From positions 1-35,094 of the forward strand of contig JANXYG010000084.1 of the NCBI GenBank assembly GCA_025350245.1: a stretch of 35,094 nt of DNA, written 5' to 3'. A program made the position numbers and the translations under genes. This stretch comes from Betaproteobacteria bacterium. Its GTDB lineage: Bacteria > Pseudomonadota > Gammaproteobacteria > Burkholderiales > Ga0077523. Below, piece after piece: positions 1 to 8,845 of the stretch (position 1 is its first letter; each line of letters opens with the position of its first letter). The notes beneath the pieces were generated by a model. That model saw only the letters and a list, made by a program, of their open reading frames with translations. It searched no databases and had not been told where the DNA came from.

Positions 1-168
1 GAAGCCGGTGACTTCCCGAGCAAATGGCGGATCGATGAAGCGCACGCCGGCGCCATCGAAACCGGCGTCGCGGATCATGGTCAGTTTCTCGTCGAGCGAC
101 CACTCCAGGCCGTCGGGCCTGCGCCGCTCCATCGCCCACAACGACTGGTAGACCAGGAGTTTCTGCAT
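1..168 (-). CDS. Sugar phosphate isomerase/epimerase-like TIM-barrel protein (N-terminal 56 residues; runs off the window)
   Basis: The reading frame starts at ATG 168-166, behind a strong purine-rich ribosome-binding site (GGAGGAG), and runs off the left edge. The visible residues begin MQKLLVYQSLWAMERRRP and continue with DEKLTMIRDAGFDGAGV, which resembles the first strand and helix of xylose-isomerase-like TIM barrels (AP_endonuc_2/IolE type), where a short N-terminal strand is followed by a helix and an AGFDG turn. It lies 48 bp downstream of fghA on the same strand and is probably co-transcribed with the formaldehyde genes. The substrate cannot be told from 56 residues and the catalytic metal ligands are not visible. 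The family call is a moderate-confidence inference. Confidence 0.6.
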   Translation of the reverse strand, partial: MQKLLVYQSLWAMERRRPDGLEWSLDEKLTMIRDAGFDGAGVRFIDPPFAREVTGF

Positions 169-216
169 GTCGTCTCCTCCGTGAAGATGGGTCCGGCGCG
201 AAACGCCGGATCGAGG

Positions 217-1053
217 TCAGGCCGCGAGTGCCGCGGCGTGATGCCGCAGGTGATCTTCCATGAATGTCGAGATGAAGAAATAACCGTGGTCGTAGCCGGC
301 GTGGCGCCGCAGGGTGAGCGGCTGGCCGGCGGCGCGACAGGCGCCTTCAAGCAGCTCGGGCCGCAACTGGTCGTTGAGAAACTTGTCGCCCAGGCCCTGG
401 TCGATCAGGATCGTGCCGGCGAAGTGATGCCCCGCCACCAGTTCGGTCGCGTCGTATTCGCGCCACGCCGCGCGGTCCGAGCCGAGATAGCCGTCCAGCG
501 CCTTGGTGCCCCAGGGACAGCGGATCGGCGCGCTGATCGGCGCGAATGCCGACACCGAGCGATAGGTCTGCGGGTTGCGCAGGGCACTCACCAGCGCGCC
601 GTGGCCGCCCATCGAATGACCGAAGATGCCGTGGCGCTGGAGATCGCCGGGGAAGTGCGCGGCGATCAGCGCCGGCAGCTCCCGCGTGACGTAGCTGTAC
701 ATCCGATAGTGCTTCGCCCACGGCTCGCGCGTGGCGTCGACATAGAAGCCGGCGCCCACGCCGAAATCCCACGAATCAGCTTCACCCTTGATGCCGGCGC
801 CGCGCGGGCTCGTATCCGGGGCCACCAGCATCAGGCCCAGTTCGGCGGCGACGCGTTGCGCACCGGACTTGATGAAGAAGGTTTCCTCGGTGCAGGTCAG
901 GCCGGCGAGATACGTCAGCACCGGCACGCGTCCCTTAGCCGCCTGGGGTGGCGCATAGACCGCGAAGCGCATGTCGAGGCCGATCTCCTTCGAGGGGTGC
1001 GAGTAGTAACCCTGCACGCCGCCGAAGCACGGGTGCTCGCTGATGGTCTTCAT
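217..1053 (-). CDS. fghA: S-formylglutathione hydrolase
   Basis: A 278-residue cytoplasmic esterase D-family alpha/beta hydrolase, the usual length. It hydrolyses S-formylglutathione to formate and glutathione, the second step of glutathione-dependent formaldehyde oxidation. The N-terminus (FGGVQGYYSHPSKEIGLDM) and the LTCTEETFFIKSGAQR segment (residues 52-67) are family signatures. The catalytic triad is visible: Ser147 in GHSMGG, Asp223 in GLGDKF and His256 in YDHGYFF. The start is ATG 1053-1051, 11 bp after the adhC stop. The same frame is open far upstream through adhC, but that extension is a shadow of adhC. The gap to adhC is too short for a separate promoter, so co-transcription is expected. 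No defects are seen. Confidence 0.97.
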   Translation of the reverse strand: MKTISEHPCFGGVQGYYSHPSKEIGLDMRFAVYAPPQAAKGRVPVLTYLAGLTCTEETFFIKSGAQRVAAELGLMLVAPDTSPRGAGIKGEADSWDFGVGAGFYVDATREPWAKHYRMYSYVTRELPALIAAHFPGDLQRHGIFGHSMGGHGALVSALRNPQTYRSVSAFAPISAPIRCPWGTKALDGYLGSDRAAWREYDATELVAGHHFAGTILIDQGLGDKFLNDQLRPELLEGACRAAGQPLTLRRHAGYDHGYFFISTFMEDHLRHHAAALAA

Positions 1054-1064
1054 GCGCGTCCGGC

Positions 1065-2177
<1,113 letters not shown>

Positions 2178-2262
2178 GCTCTCCCCTTAAGGCTTGTGGT
2201 CGGCGCGCGTCGGTCGGCGCGCCTGACGCCCGAACTTTGCCGCAGGCGGGCCGGCTCGGTCA

Positions 2263-3627
2263 TCATGCGCTCGACCCATCGCCACGCCCCGCCTGACGGA
2301 ACCCCGGATATGCGAACGCCGAGGCGATCTTCTCACAATCCCGCTCGGAGACACCCGCGGCGCGCGCCGTGGCATGCCAGGCGCCGCGTACCTGTGCCTC
2401 CATTGCATCGACGATGGCGCTCGCATCATCGCGTTCGAGCAGAAACCGGGCGCTTTGCGACAGCAGATTCTCCGCGTTGGCAAAACGGCCGGCGTCGCCG
2501 CACCCCATCGCCAGATCGCGCCGATCCCTGCTGACCGGGACCGACGGTGTCAGGTCATAGGCCGGCGACAGCTTCCAGTCCGCCTGCTTCGCGACCAGCG
2601 CGTGGTTGCGCGGGTGATCGTCGATGTTCGAGATCAACGCGTTGAAGCACATGCGGCGGAAGAGTTCCGCGGCGTTCCGCGCCGGTTCGGCACAGACGCG
2701 CCGCACCTCCTCGGCCAGAAACACATACGACCACTTGTCGCGAGACCGGTCGGTGTCTTCCGCGCGCAGCAGCGTCAGGGCCGAGATCATGCGAGAGCGC
2801 AGATACCCGGCTTGAGTTCTTTCACGGTCGAATCGCTTGATCAGCAGAACGTCGCGCCCCGCGACGTCGGCGACGCGGCTTTCTGCCGTCGTGAGGCCGC
2901 AGGTCCGCGCGAGGATCAACATCGCATTCTCGACCCTCGCACTATTCCAGTTGTCATCGGGCCGGTTGAACTTCGCGATCCACAATCCGGCGGCGTCTTC
3001 GACCACGGCCTTGGGCCGCGCACCGCCCATCGATGTGCCGATCATCAGGAGGCTCTCGACCTGTTCGTGAGCGCCATCGGCGGGAAGTTCCTCCTCGGCC
3101 ACGATGGCATCGGCGATGACCTGCACCTTCGCAAGATCAAGGGTCTGGTTGAAGGCACGCCTGGGCGCAGGTGGGGTCTGGTTGAGCCCGAAACCCAATG
3201 CGCCTGCCCTGTCATCCGGGGAATGCAGCAGGTACTCCATCTCGCCCGGCTGCGCCTTGCCGAGATAGCGCTGAATCACGCGCCGGCCCCAAAAGTCCGG
3301 GCTGGCATCGCGCAGCGCGCCGAAGACACCGCCGAGCGCCGCCGTGGCGTAGGTGCGGGGGGAGAGCTTCAGCTCGACCGGATCGAGCGAAACCGCGTTC
3401 GGGCGCTTGAGGTAGCTGCGGCCGTAGACGAAGCGCCCTTCCGTTGTTCCTCTGCGATCCACGGTCAGCGTGAAACGGCCCGCCGTCACCGGCTCGGTCT
3501 GCCCCGGCAGGGTGATGTAGACGAAGCACTCGCCCGGCGCCCGCCGGGCCTCCCCCAAGGGCGCCGCCCCCCCTGTTGGGGTAGCGAACGCAGAGAGCTG
3601 GGGGGACGTGACTGCGTCAGAAGTCAT
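2263..3627 (-). CDS. hipA: HipA-family serine/threonine kinase toxin
   Basis: A 454-residue HipA kinase. Known HipA proteins phosphorylate translation factors such as glutamyl-tRNA synthetase and cause growth arrest; the target here is unknown. Visible features: an N1 subdomain from CFVYITLPGQTEPVTAGRF (34-52); a glycine-rich loop SMGGARPK with Ser199 at the position of E. coli Ser150; the WIAKF lysine at 219; LLIKRFDR at 261-268; the catalytic loop SNIDDHPRN with Asp336 and Asn341 (E. coli Asp309, Asn314); and LSPAYDL with metal-binding Asp358. No essential residue is missing. The start ATG 3627 lies inside the 3' end of the antitoxin gene (11-bp overlap), so translation is coupled. A longer in-frame ATG at 3801 would lie wholly within the antitoxin and is rejected. 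Residues about 6-30 are encoded by a copy of the dispersed GC-rich repeat, an unusual N-terminal addition. Confidence 0.92.
   Translation of the reverse strand: MTSDAVTSPQLSAFATPTGGAAPLGEARRAPGECFVYITLPGQTEPVTAGRFTLTVDRRGTTEGRFVYGRSYLKRPNAVSLDPVELKLSPRTYATAALGGVFGALRDASPDFWGRRVIQRYLGKAQPGEMEYLLHSPDDRAGALGFGLNQTPPAPRRAFNQTLDLAKVQVIADAIVAEEELPADGAHEQVESLLMIGTSMGGARPKAVVEDAAGLWIAKFNRPDDNWNSARVENAMLILARTCGLTTAESRVADVAGRDVLLIKRFDRERTQAGYLRSRMISALTLLRAEDTDRSRDKWSYVFLAEEVRRVCAEPARNAAELFRRMCFNALISNIDDHPRNHALVAKQADWKLSPAYDLTPSVPVSRDRRDLAMGCGDAGRFANAENLLSQSARFLLERDDASAIVDAMEAQVRGAWHATARAAGVSERDCEKIASAFAYPGFRQAGRGDGSSA
3541..3608 (-). repeat. Dispersed GC-rich palindromic repeat, copy 1, inside hipA
   Basis: Read on the minus strand, this stretch starts CCCCCCAGCTCTCTGCG and ends in CCCTTGGGGGAGGCCCGGCGG. 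It aligns along its length with copy 5 (16119-16189), sharing the head CCCCCCAG, a central G-run hairpin and the tail GGCCCGGCGGG. It lies wholly inside hipA and is translated in frame as roughly SPQLSAFATPTGG...GEARRAPG. This repeat type is common between genes in Burkholderiales; an in-frame coding copy is the odd feature. Confidence 0.8.
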
Positions 3628-3958
3628 TGTCCAATCCGGCCTTCGGACGCGCGCGCGTGCGTTCGCGGGACATCGCAAGAGTCTGGCCTTCGTCGTCTTT
3701 ATCCGGCGCGGCGACGTCGACCATTTGATCCAGAAGATCGAGCGCCCACAGCATCGCCACATAAACCGCAATGCCGGTCGAAGGTTTGCCCTTCTCGGCA
3801 TCGATGACCGCGCGCTGACCGGTGCCGATCTTTTCCGCCATGTCGCCGATCGTGAGGTTTCGCCGCAGGCGCGCCGTGCGCAGGTTCGCTCCCAGCCGCC
3901 GGAGCGTCTGCTCTACGGGATACGGTGGGGCGGTCAGCAGCTTGTTCCGAGCGCTCAT
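3617..3958 (-). CDS. hipB: HipB-like XRE-family antitoxin / autorepressor
   Basis: A 113-residue protein with a helix-turn-helix of the XRE/Cro type at about residues 20-75 (LGANLRTARLRRNLTIGDMA, then a recognition-helix region GTGQRAVIDAEKGKPSTG). HipB antitoxins bind HipA as dimers, neutralise it and repress their own operon. The gene lies directly upstream of hipA and overlaps it by 11 bp, the usual antitoxin-first order. ATG 3958 is preceded only by a weak purine stretch (GCAGGGATGAACC). The C-terminal tail from about residue 84 is charged and probably disordered, as in HipB proteins that contact the kinase. The likely operator is the inverted repeat at 4035-4069 or the palindromes further along; this is not proven. 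Confidence 0.88.
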   Translation of the reverse strand: MSARNKLLTAPPYPVEQTLRRLGANLRTARLRRNLTIGDMAEKIGTGQRAVIDAEKGKPSTGIAVYVAMLWALDLLDQMVDVAAPDKDDEGQTLAMSRERTRARPKAGLDNDF

Positions 3959-4034
3959 GGTTCATCCCTGCATCGGGCATTCCGCCGACAGATCCATACC
4001 GGGCCAGACAAATAAACATCGAAGAGAAAATCTT

Positions 4035-4069
4035 TCAAGAGCATATTACATCGTATAAGAATCTCTTGA
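4035..4069. promoter_or_regulatory. AT-rich inverted repeat upstream of hipBA, candidate HipB operator/promoter region
   Basis: Perfect 7-bp arms TCAAGAG (4035-4041) and CTCTTGA (4063-4069) are separated by a 21-bp AT-rich spacer. The segment about 4005-4080 is much richer in A and T than its surroundings. On the minus strand TTGAAA lies 17 bp before TTATTT, a weak promoter candidate pointing to hipB. An operator role is inferred from position and symmetry only. Confidence 0.4.
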
Positions 4070-4125
4070 GAGCTATTTCATGGTCGCTTTCCCGTCGCAG
4101 ACTCGGGCGCCCGACCAGCCTCCTG

Positions 4126-4154
4126 ACTTTCGCGTATCTGAAATACGGAAAAGT
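4126..4154. promoter_or_regulatory. Palindromic operator candidate, copy 1
   Basis: A 29-bp imperfect palindrome beginning ACTTTCGCGTATCTG, with 11 of 14 base pairs symmetric and the half-site roughly ACTTTCCCGTAT. An almost identical copy lies 64 bp further on (4190-4218). Two matching palindromes before a gene whose product has a winged-helix-like N-terminus suggest autoregulation. Confidence 0.7.
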
Positions 4155-4164
4155 TATATTTCTC

Positions 4165-4193
4165 TTGCTTCCCAGACAGTCGATCGCTAACTT
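4165..4193 (+). promoter_or_regulatory. Weak candidate promoter of the AbiEi-HipA fusion gene
   Basis: TTGCTT (4165-4170) and TAACTT (4188-4193) are separated by 17 bp. The -10 element would overlap the left half of the second palindrome, so a bound regulator would block it. The hexamers match consensus only partly. Confidence 0.35.
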
Positions 4194-4218
4194 TCCCGTA
4201 TCTGAAACACGGGAAGGT
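4190..4218. promoter_or_regulatory. Palindromic operator candidate, copy 2, covering the ribosome-binding site of the fusion gene
   Basis: A 29-bp palindrome beginning ACTTTCCCGTATCTG and ending CACGGGAAGGT, with 11 of 14 pairs symmetric. It ends 8 bp before the GTG start of the downstream gene, and its GGAAGG (4212-4217) is the likely ribosome-binding site. Bound protein, or the folded RNA, could therefore affect both transcription and translation. Confidence 0.72.
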
Positions 4219-4226
4219 TAGAGACA

Positions 4227-6071
4227 GTGCCTCTCCACCTCGTCGGCGAGACCATCGACAAAACCCGCAGCCACTACCTGGCGGAGACGGGCAGGCTCGT
4301 CCAGTTGATGCGGGGCATCTATGTCGATGCCGACGACGACATCGACAACACTGTCCTCGCCCACGCCGTCCGCATCGGGCGCTACCTTTATCCCAATGCC
4401 TACCTGTCGGCAGCCGGTGCCGTCCTGCTGGGGCCGACCCGCGATGGCCGCCTCTATCTGAGCGGGCCGCGCGTCCAGCGCACCCGTATCCGGGCGCTGG
4501 AGATCGTTCAGAACAAGGCGCCGGCGAGGCCCTCCCTCGCTTCCGCCAATGTTGCCGACCGGCTGGGCGAGTTCTCCGTCAACGTCTCATCGATCCGCCA
4601 GAGATTCCTCGAAGCCTTTCGCCTGCGCAGCGAGCACGCCGCATCCATCGACACGGCCACGCGCGAAGCCATCGCCGCCCGCCTGGTCGAGGAATATGGA
4701 GGCCGGCAGGCCGCAAGCGATGCGGTGTGGGCGCTGGCCCGCGAAAACGACTGGTACCGGGAGGGCGAGGGGGCCGAGAAGTTCCTGCTGCGCGGCCCGT
4801 CGATCGCGCCCGCCCGCAACGAGGCGGCATTCGCCCTGACCGTGGCGTGGCACGGCCTGCCGATCGGCATCCTCACACACGACGGCTTCGAATGGCGGTG
4901 GTCGTCGACCGACAGCGGCGTGCCCATGCCGCCAGTCATTCGCCAGACAATGCCGGGCAGGTTGCCGCCCTTCGTGGTCTCGCTACTGCCGGAAGGCTGG
5001 CTCGAAAGCGTCCTGAATAACCCTGACCAACGGGCCACGCTTCGCTCGGGCAGGCGCTACCTGTCCAACATCACGATTGCCGAGAACGCGAGCGAGCTTG
5101 CCGCCCTGCCGCTCGATGTCCTCGCGACTCCACTCGCCGGCCACACGGCAGCGGGCGTGTTCACAGGCACTTACGCGGGGCCTGGTCGCAGCGCAATAGA
5201 GCATGACTTCGAGCGCAATCTCGCCACCATCTACGCACATGCCGACACCCCGCGTCTCTCCGGGGTGCAGATCAAGGCACCGATGACGCTCGACCCGGAC
5301 GGCAGGCTCTCGCCCAGCTCCGGTACGCCGTTCACCCACATCCTGAAGCCCGCAGGGACCAGCGGCTTCGAAGCTTTGCCGCTGGTCGAATGGATCGGCC
5401 TTGCCCTGGCCAGCGAGGCCGGGCTCACGGTGCCGGCAACGGCGCTGATCGAGATGCCTGACGGCATGCCGCCGGCGCTTCTGGTCGAGCGGTTCGACAT
5501 TCGCACCGATGCAAACGACCAGCGCCTCCTGGCGATGGAAGACCTTTGCTCGGTGCTCGATCTTTCGCCCGAGGCCAAGTACGACGGCACCATCGAACGC
5601 GTGGCGCGTGCCCTGAGAAGCTTGTCCACATCGCCCGATGAAGACCTCCTGATCCTCATGAAGCGCGTCGTGTTCGCATGGCTCATCGCCGATGGCGACA
5701 TGCACCTCAAGAACCTGGCCATTCTCAAGATCGCCGAACCCGGCAGTCCGGCTTTCCGCAGCGTTCGCCTTGCGCCCGTCTACGACACGCTGACCACACG
5801 TATCTTTCCCCACCTTGAACATGACCGCACGGCGCTGAAGCTCAACGGCAAGGACGAACGGCTCAAGCGTGCCGACTTCCTCGCGGTCGCCGCGATAGCC
5901 GGCCTTCGGGCGTCGGACACCAATGCCGCGATCGATGATGTTCTGGAACGGATGCGGATCGCCGTTGCTGCGATCACGTTGCCGCAGCTCCCCGCCTACG
6001 GGCCGTCGGGCGAAACCGCCGTGACTCGAACGCTCGCGATATGCCGGGAGCGCATTGCCGCGTTCGCGTGA
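4227..6071 (+). CDS. Fused AbiEi-like DNA-binding antitoxin / HipA kinase protein
   Basis: A 614-residue protein starting at GTG 4227. Residues about 1-120 resemble the AbiEi antitoxin winged helix (LAETGRLVQLMRGIYVDADD, then YLSAAGAVLLGP and LYLSG). Residues about 120-190 form a linker or additional helical domain. From about 190 the HipA fold begins: an N1 subdomain (VAWHGLPIGILTHDGFEWRW; LPPFVVSLLPEGW at 246-258), the glycine-rich loop RLSGVQIK (343-350), Lys374 in HILKPAG, LVERFDIR (419-426), the catalytic loop ADGDMHLKN with Asp491 and Asn496, and LAPVYDTL with Asp520. Arg343 replaces the serine that E. coli HipA autophosphorylates, while Ser345 is kept. Kinase activity is therefore plausible, and self-repression through the upstream palindromes is inferred. 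It is divergent from hipBA across 268 bp. The N-terminal assignment is by motif resemblance and less certain than the kinase part. Confidence 0.82.
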   Translation: MPLHLVGETIDKTRSHYLAETGRLVQLMRGIYVDADDDIDNTVLAHAVRIGRYLYPNAYLSAAGAVLLGPTRDGRLYLSGPRVQRTRIRALEIVQNKAPARPSLASANVADRLGEFSVNVSSIRQRFLEAFRLRSEHAASIDTATREAIAARLVEEYGGRQAASDAVWALARENDWYREGEGAEKFLLRGPSIAPARNEAAFALTVAWHGLPIGILTHDGFEWRWSSTDSGVPMPPVIRQTMPGRLPPFVVSLLPEGWLESVLNNPDQRATLRSGRRYLSNITIAENASELAALPLDVLATPLAGHTAAGVFTGTYAGPGRSAIEHDFERNLATIYAHADTPRLSGVQIKAPMTLDPDGRLSPSSGTPFTHILKPAGTSGFEALPLVEWIGLALASEAGLTVPATALIEMPDGMPPALLVERFDIRTDANDQRLLAMEDLCSVLDLSPEAKYDGTIERVARALRSLSTSPDEDLLILMKRVVFAWLIADGDMHLKNLAILKIAEPGSPAFRSVRLAPVYDTLTTRIFPHLEHDRTALKLNGKDERLKRADFLAVAAIAGLRASDTNAAIDDVLERMRIAVAAITLPQLPAYGPSGETAVTRTLAICRERIAAFA

Positions 6072-6187
6072 GCAGGCGAGCAGGATCGGTCCGTGCGGTG
6101 GAAGCGCCGCAGCCGACCCCGTAGAATGCGGTCCTCCAGCAGCGCCAGCCGTCACGAGCCGCTTGCGCCACCAGCCGATTCAACCCC

Positions 6188-7816
6188 ATGACCGACCTCA
6201 CTCCCCAGTTGCTCGCCCAGCGAGTGGCCCAGCGCCGCACGTTCGCGATCATCTCCCACCCCGACGCCGGCAAGACCACGCTCACCGAGAAGCTGCTGCT
6301 GTTCGCGGGCGCCATCCAGATCGCCGGCAGCGTCAAGGCGCGCAAGGCCACCCGCCACGCCACCTCCGACTGGATGGAGATCGAAAAGCAGCGCGGCATC
6401 TCGGTGGCGAGTTCGGTGATGCAGATCGAGTACCGCGACAAGGTCATCAACCTGCTCGACACTCCCGGACACAAGGACTTCTCGGAAGACACTTATCGCG
6501 TGCTCACCGCGGTGGATGCAGCGCTGATGGTCATCGACGCCGCCAACGGCGTCGAGGCGCAGACGCTGCGGCTGCTGGAGGTGTGCCGCTCGCGCAACAC
6601 CCCTATCCTCACCTTCATCAACAAGATGGACCGCGAAGTGCGCGAACCGATCGACCTCATCGACGAGATCGAGCGCACGCTCGGCATGACCGCCGTGCCG
6701 TTCTCGTGGCCGATCGGCATGGGCAAGCGCTTCGCCGGCGTCTACGACCTCGCCGAAGACCGCATCCGCGTATTTCGCCCGGGTGAGGATCGCATCGCCG
6801 GCGACGTCGAGACCATCGAGGGGCTGAACAACCCGGTGCTCGACCAACGCTATGGCGCCGAGATCACGCACGCGCGCAACGACATCGAGCTGCTACGCGG
6901 CGCGACCCCTGCGTTCGATCGAGCCGAGTTTCTGGCGGGTCGCCAGACGCCGGTGTTCTTCGGCTCCGGCATCAACAACTTCGGCGTACGCGAAGTGCTC
7001 GACGCCTTGATCGACATCGCCCCCCCGCCGCAGGCACGCGAAGCCGTGCAAGGCCCCGTGGAACCCGAGGGCGACAAGTTCACCGGCGTGGTGTTCAAGA
7101 TCCAGGCCAACATGGACCCTGCGCATCGCGACCGTATCGTGTTCGTGCGCGTGTGTTCCGGACGCTTCGAGCGCGGCATGCGCCTGCGCATCCAGCGCTC
7201 CGGCAAGGAGATCCGGCCCAACAGCGTGGTGTCGTTCCTGTCGCAGCGGCGTGACCTGCTCGACGAAGCCTGGGCCGGCGACATCATCGGCATTCCGTCC
7301 CACGGCGGCCTGCAACTCGGCGACACCCTCACCGAAACCGCGGATCCGCTCCAGTTCACCGGCCTGCCCTTCTTCGCGCCGGAGATCTTCCGCGCGGTCG
7401 AGGTGCTCAATCCGCTCAAGACCAAGCAGTTGCGCATCGGCCTCACCCAGCTCGGCGAAGAAGGCGCGATCCAGGTGTTCCGGCCGCTGCGCAGCTCGAT
7501 GATGCTGCTGGGCGCGGTCGGGGCGCTGCAGTTCGAGGTGGCCGCGCACCGTCTGCAACATGAATACGGCGTCGAGGCGCGCGTGATCGCCTCGCCATTC
7601 GGGTGCGCGCGCTGGGTCACCGCCGATAGTCCGGCCGAGCTCCAGCGCTTCGTCGATGCCAACGCGAACCGGGTCGCCCTCGATGCCGCCGACTCGCTTA
7701 CCGTTCTCACCGGCAGCGTCTACGAAATGAAGGTGGTGCAAGACATGTGGCCCAAGGTGCAGTTCCACACGCAACGCGAGCATGCCGGGCTATCAGTTCA
7801 GAACGTGGCGGCATGA
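6188..7816 (+). CDS. prfC: Peptide chain release factor 3 (RF3)
   Basis: A 542-residue translational GTPase, slightly longer than the E. coli protein (529). It promotes recycling of RF1 and RF2 from the ribosome after peptide release. G motifs are visible: G1 SHPDAGKT at 23-30, G3 DTPGH at 91-95 and G4 NKMD at 145-148. RF3-specific segments include KARKATRHATSDWMEIEKQR (50-69) and the C-terminal MWPKVQFHTQREH. ATG 6188 has only a weak ribosome-binding site, but the N-terminus matches the family. TAGAAT (6122-6127) upstream could be a -10 element without a good -35. The gene follows the HipA fusion by 116 bp and is probably transcribed separately. Confidence 0.96.
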   Translation: MTDLTPQLLAQRVAQRRTFAIISHPDAGKTTLTEKLLLFAGAIQIAGSVKARKATRHATSDWMEIEKQRGISVASSVMQIEYRDKVINLLDTPGHKDFSEDTYRVLTAVDAALMVIDAANGVEAQTLRLLEVCRSRNTPILTFINKMDREVREPIDLIDEIERTLGMTAVPFSWPIGMGKRFAGVYDLAEDRIRVFRPGEDRIAGDVETIEGLNNPVLDQRYGAEITHARNDIELLRGATPAFDRAEFLAGRQTPVFFGSGINNFGVREVLDALIDIAPPPQAREAVQGPVEPEGDKFTGVVFKIQANMDPAHRDRIVFVRVCSGRFERGMRLRIQRSGKEIRPNSVVSFLSQRRDLLDEAWAGDIIGIPSHGGLQLGDTLTETADPLQFTGLPFFAPEIFRAVEVLNPLKTKQLRIGLTQLGEEGAIQVFRPLRSSMMLLGAVGALQFEVAAHRLQHEYGVEARVIASPFGCARWVTADSPAELQRFVDANANRVALDAADSLTVLTGSVYEMKVVQDMWPKVQFHTQREHAGLSVQNVAA

Positions 7817-7890
7817 AGGCTGTCGGCTGACCCACCCGAATTCCACACGCCCGCGAACGTCGCGGCACACGCACCAGGCGAAACAACAAC

Positions 7891-8790
7891 ATGTTCTTCC
7901 GCAATCTCCAGATCTATCGCCTGCCCCCCGGTTCGACGATCGCGCCCGACGCCTTGCAGGAGCAGCTCTCGCGAGCCGTGTTCCAGCCTTGCAGCGGCTA
8001 CGCGCGCGATTCGCGTGGCTGGATTCCACCACGCGGTGACGACCGGCTCGTCTTCACGCTCGCGCAGCAGCAGTTGATCGCGCTCGGCACCGAGTCCAAG
8101 CTGCTGCCGGCCTCGGTGGTGAAGCAGGCGGTCGACGAACGCGCGGCCGATCTCGAGCGCCGCATGGGCGTTAAACCGGGCCCCAAGCGCCGGCGCGAGT
8201 TGAAGGACGAGATCACCGACGAGTTGCTGCCACGCGCCTTCAGCCGCTACAGCACCACCTTCGCGTGGATCGACCCGGCCGACCGCTGGTTCGTTATCGA
8301 CGCGAGCAGTCCGAAGCAGGTCGAGTCGTTCATGGAGGTGCTGCGCAAATCGCTCGATGAAGTCATCGCGGTGCCGCTCGAGACCGAGCGCTCGGCGGCG
8401 GCAGCGATGACCGAGTGGCTGCTGGCGAGCGAGGCGCCGGCCGGCTTCACCATCGACCGCGAGTGCGAACTGCAATCGACACAGGACGAGAAGGCCACCG
8501 TCCGCTACCTGCACCACCCGCTCACCGACACCGGCGAGATCATCAATCACATCCGCAACGGCAAAGCGCCGACGCGGCTCGCGATGACCTGGCAGGACCG
8601 CCTCTCGTTCGTGCTCACGGCACAGCTTGAGGTGAAGCGCGTGGCGTTTCTCGAGGTGGCCACGGCGGAAGCGGAGACCGAAGGCGCCAGCGACGACGAG
8701 CGCTTCGAGGCTGACTTCGTGCTGATGACCGGCATGCTCACCAAGTTTCTCGACGACCTGACGCGCGTCATCGGCATCGCGGCAGACTGA
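7891..8790 (+). CDS. rdgC: Recombination-associated protein RdgC
   Basis: A 299-residue cytoplasmic DNA-binding protein, the usual RdgC length (about 300). RdgC forms a ring-shaped dimer around duplex DNA and inhibits RecA-mediated strand exchange. Family signatures are the N-terminus MFFRNLQIYRL, GWIPP at residues 43-47, KLLPASVVKQAVDER at about 70-84 with KPGPKRRRELKDEITDELLP just after, and the acidic C-terminal region before FLDDLTRVIG. ATG 7891 is preceded by AGGCG at a suitable distance. It is 74 bp downstream of prfC on the same strand, so read-through from prfC is possible. It ends 55 bp from the convergent VOC gene, with no intrinsic terminator visible between them. Confidence 0.96.
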   Translation: MFFRNLQIYRLPPGSTIAPDALQEQLSRAVFQPCSGYARDSRGWIPPRGDDRLVFTLAQQQLIALGTESKLLPASVVKQAVDERAADLERRMGVKPGPKRRRELKDEITDELLPRAFSRYSTTFAWIDPADRWFVIDASSPKQVESFMEVLRKSLDEVIAVPLETERSAAAAMTEWLLASEAPAGFTIDRECELQSTQDEKATVRYLHHPLTDTGEIINHIRNGKAPTRLAMTWQDRLSFVLTAQLEVKRVAFLEVATAEAETEGASDDERFEADFVLMTGMLTKFLDDLTRVIGIAAD

Positions 8791-8845
8791 ACCCGCCGCA
8801 GCTTCGCGCGGCTTCCGCCGGTCCGCGGTCGAACGCGCCGGCCGA

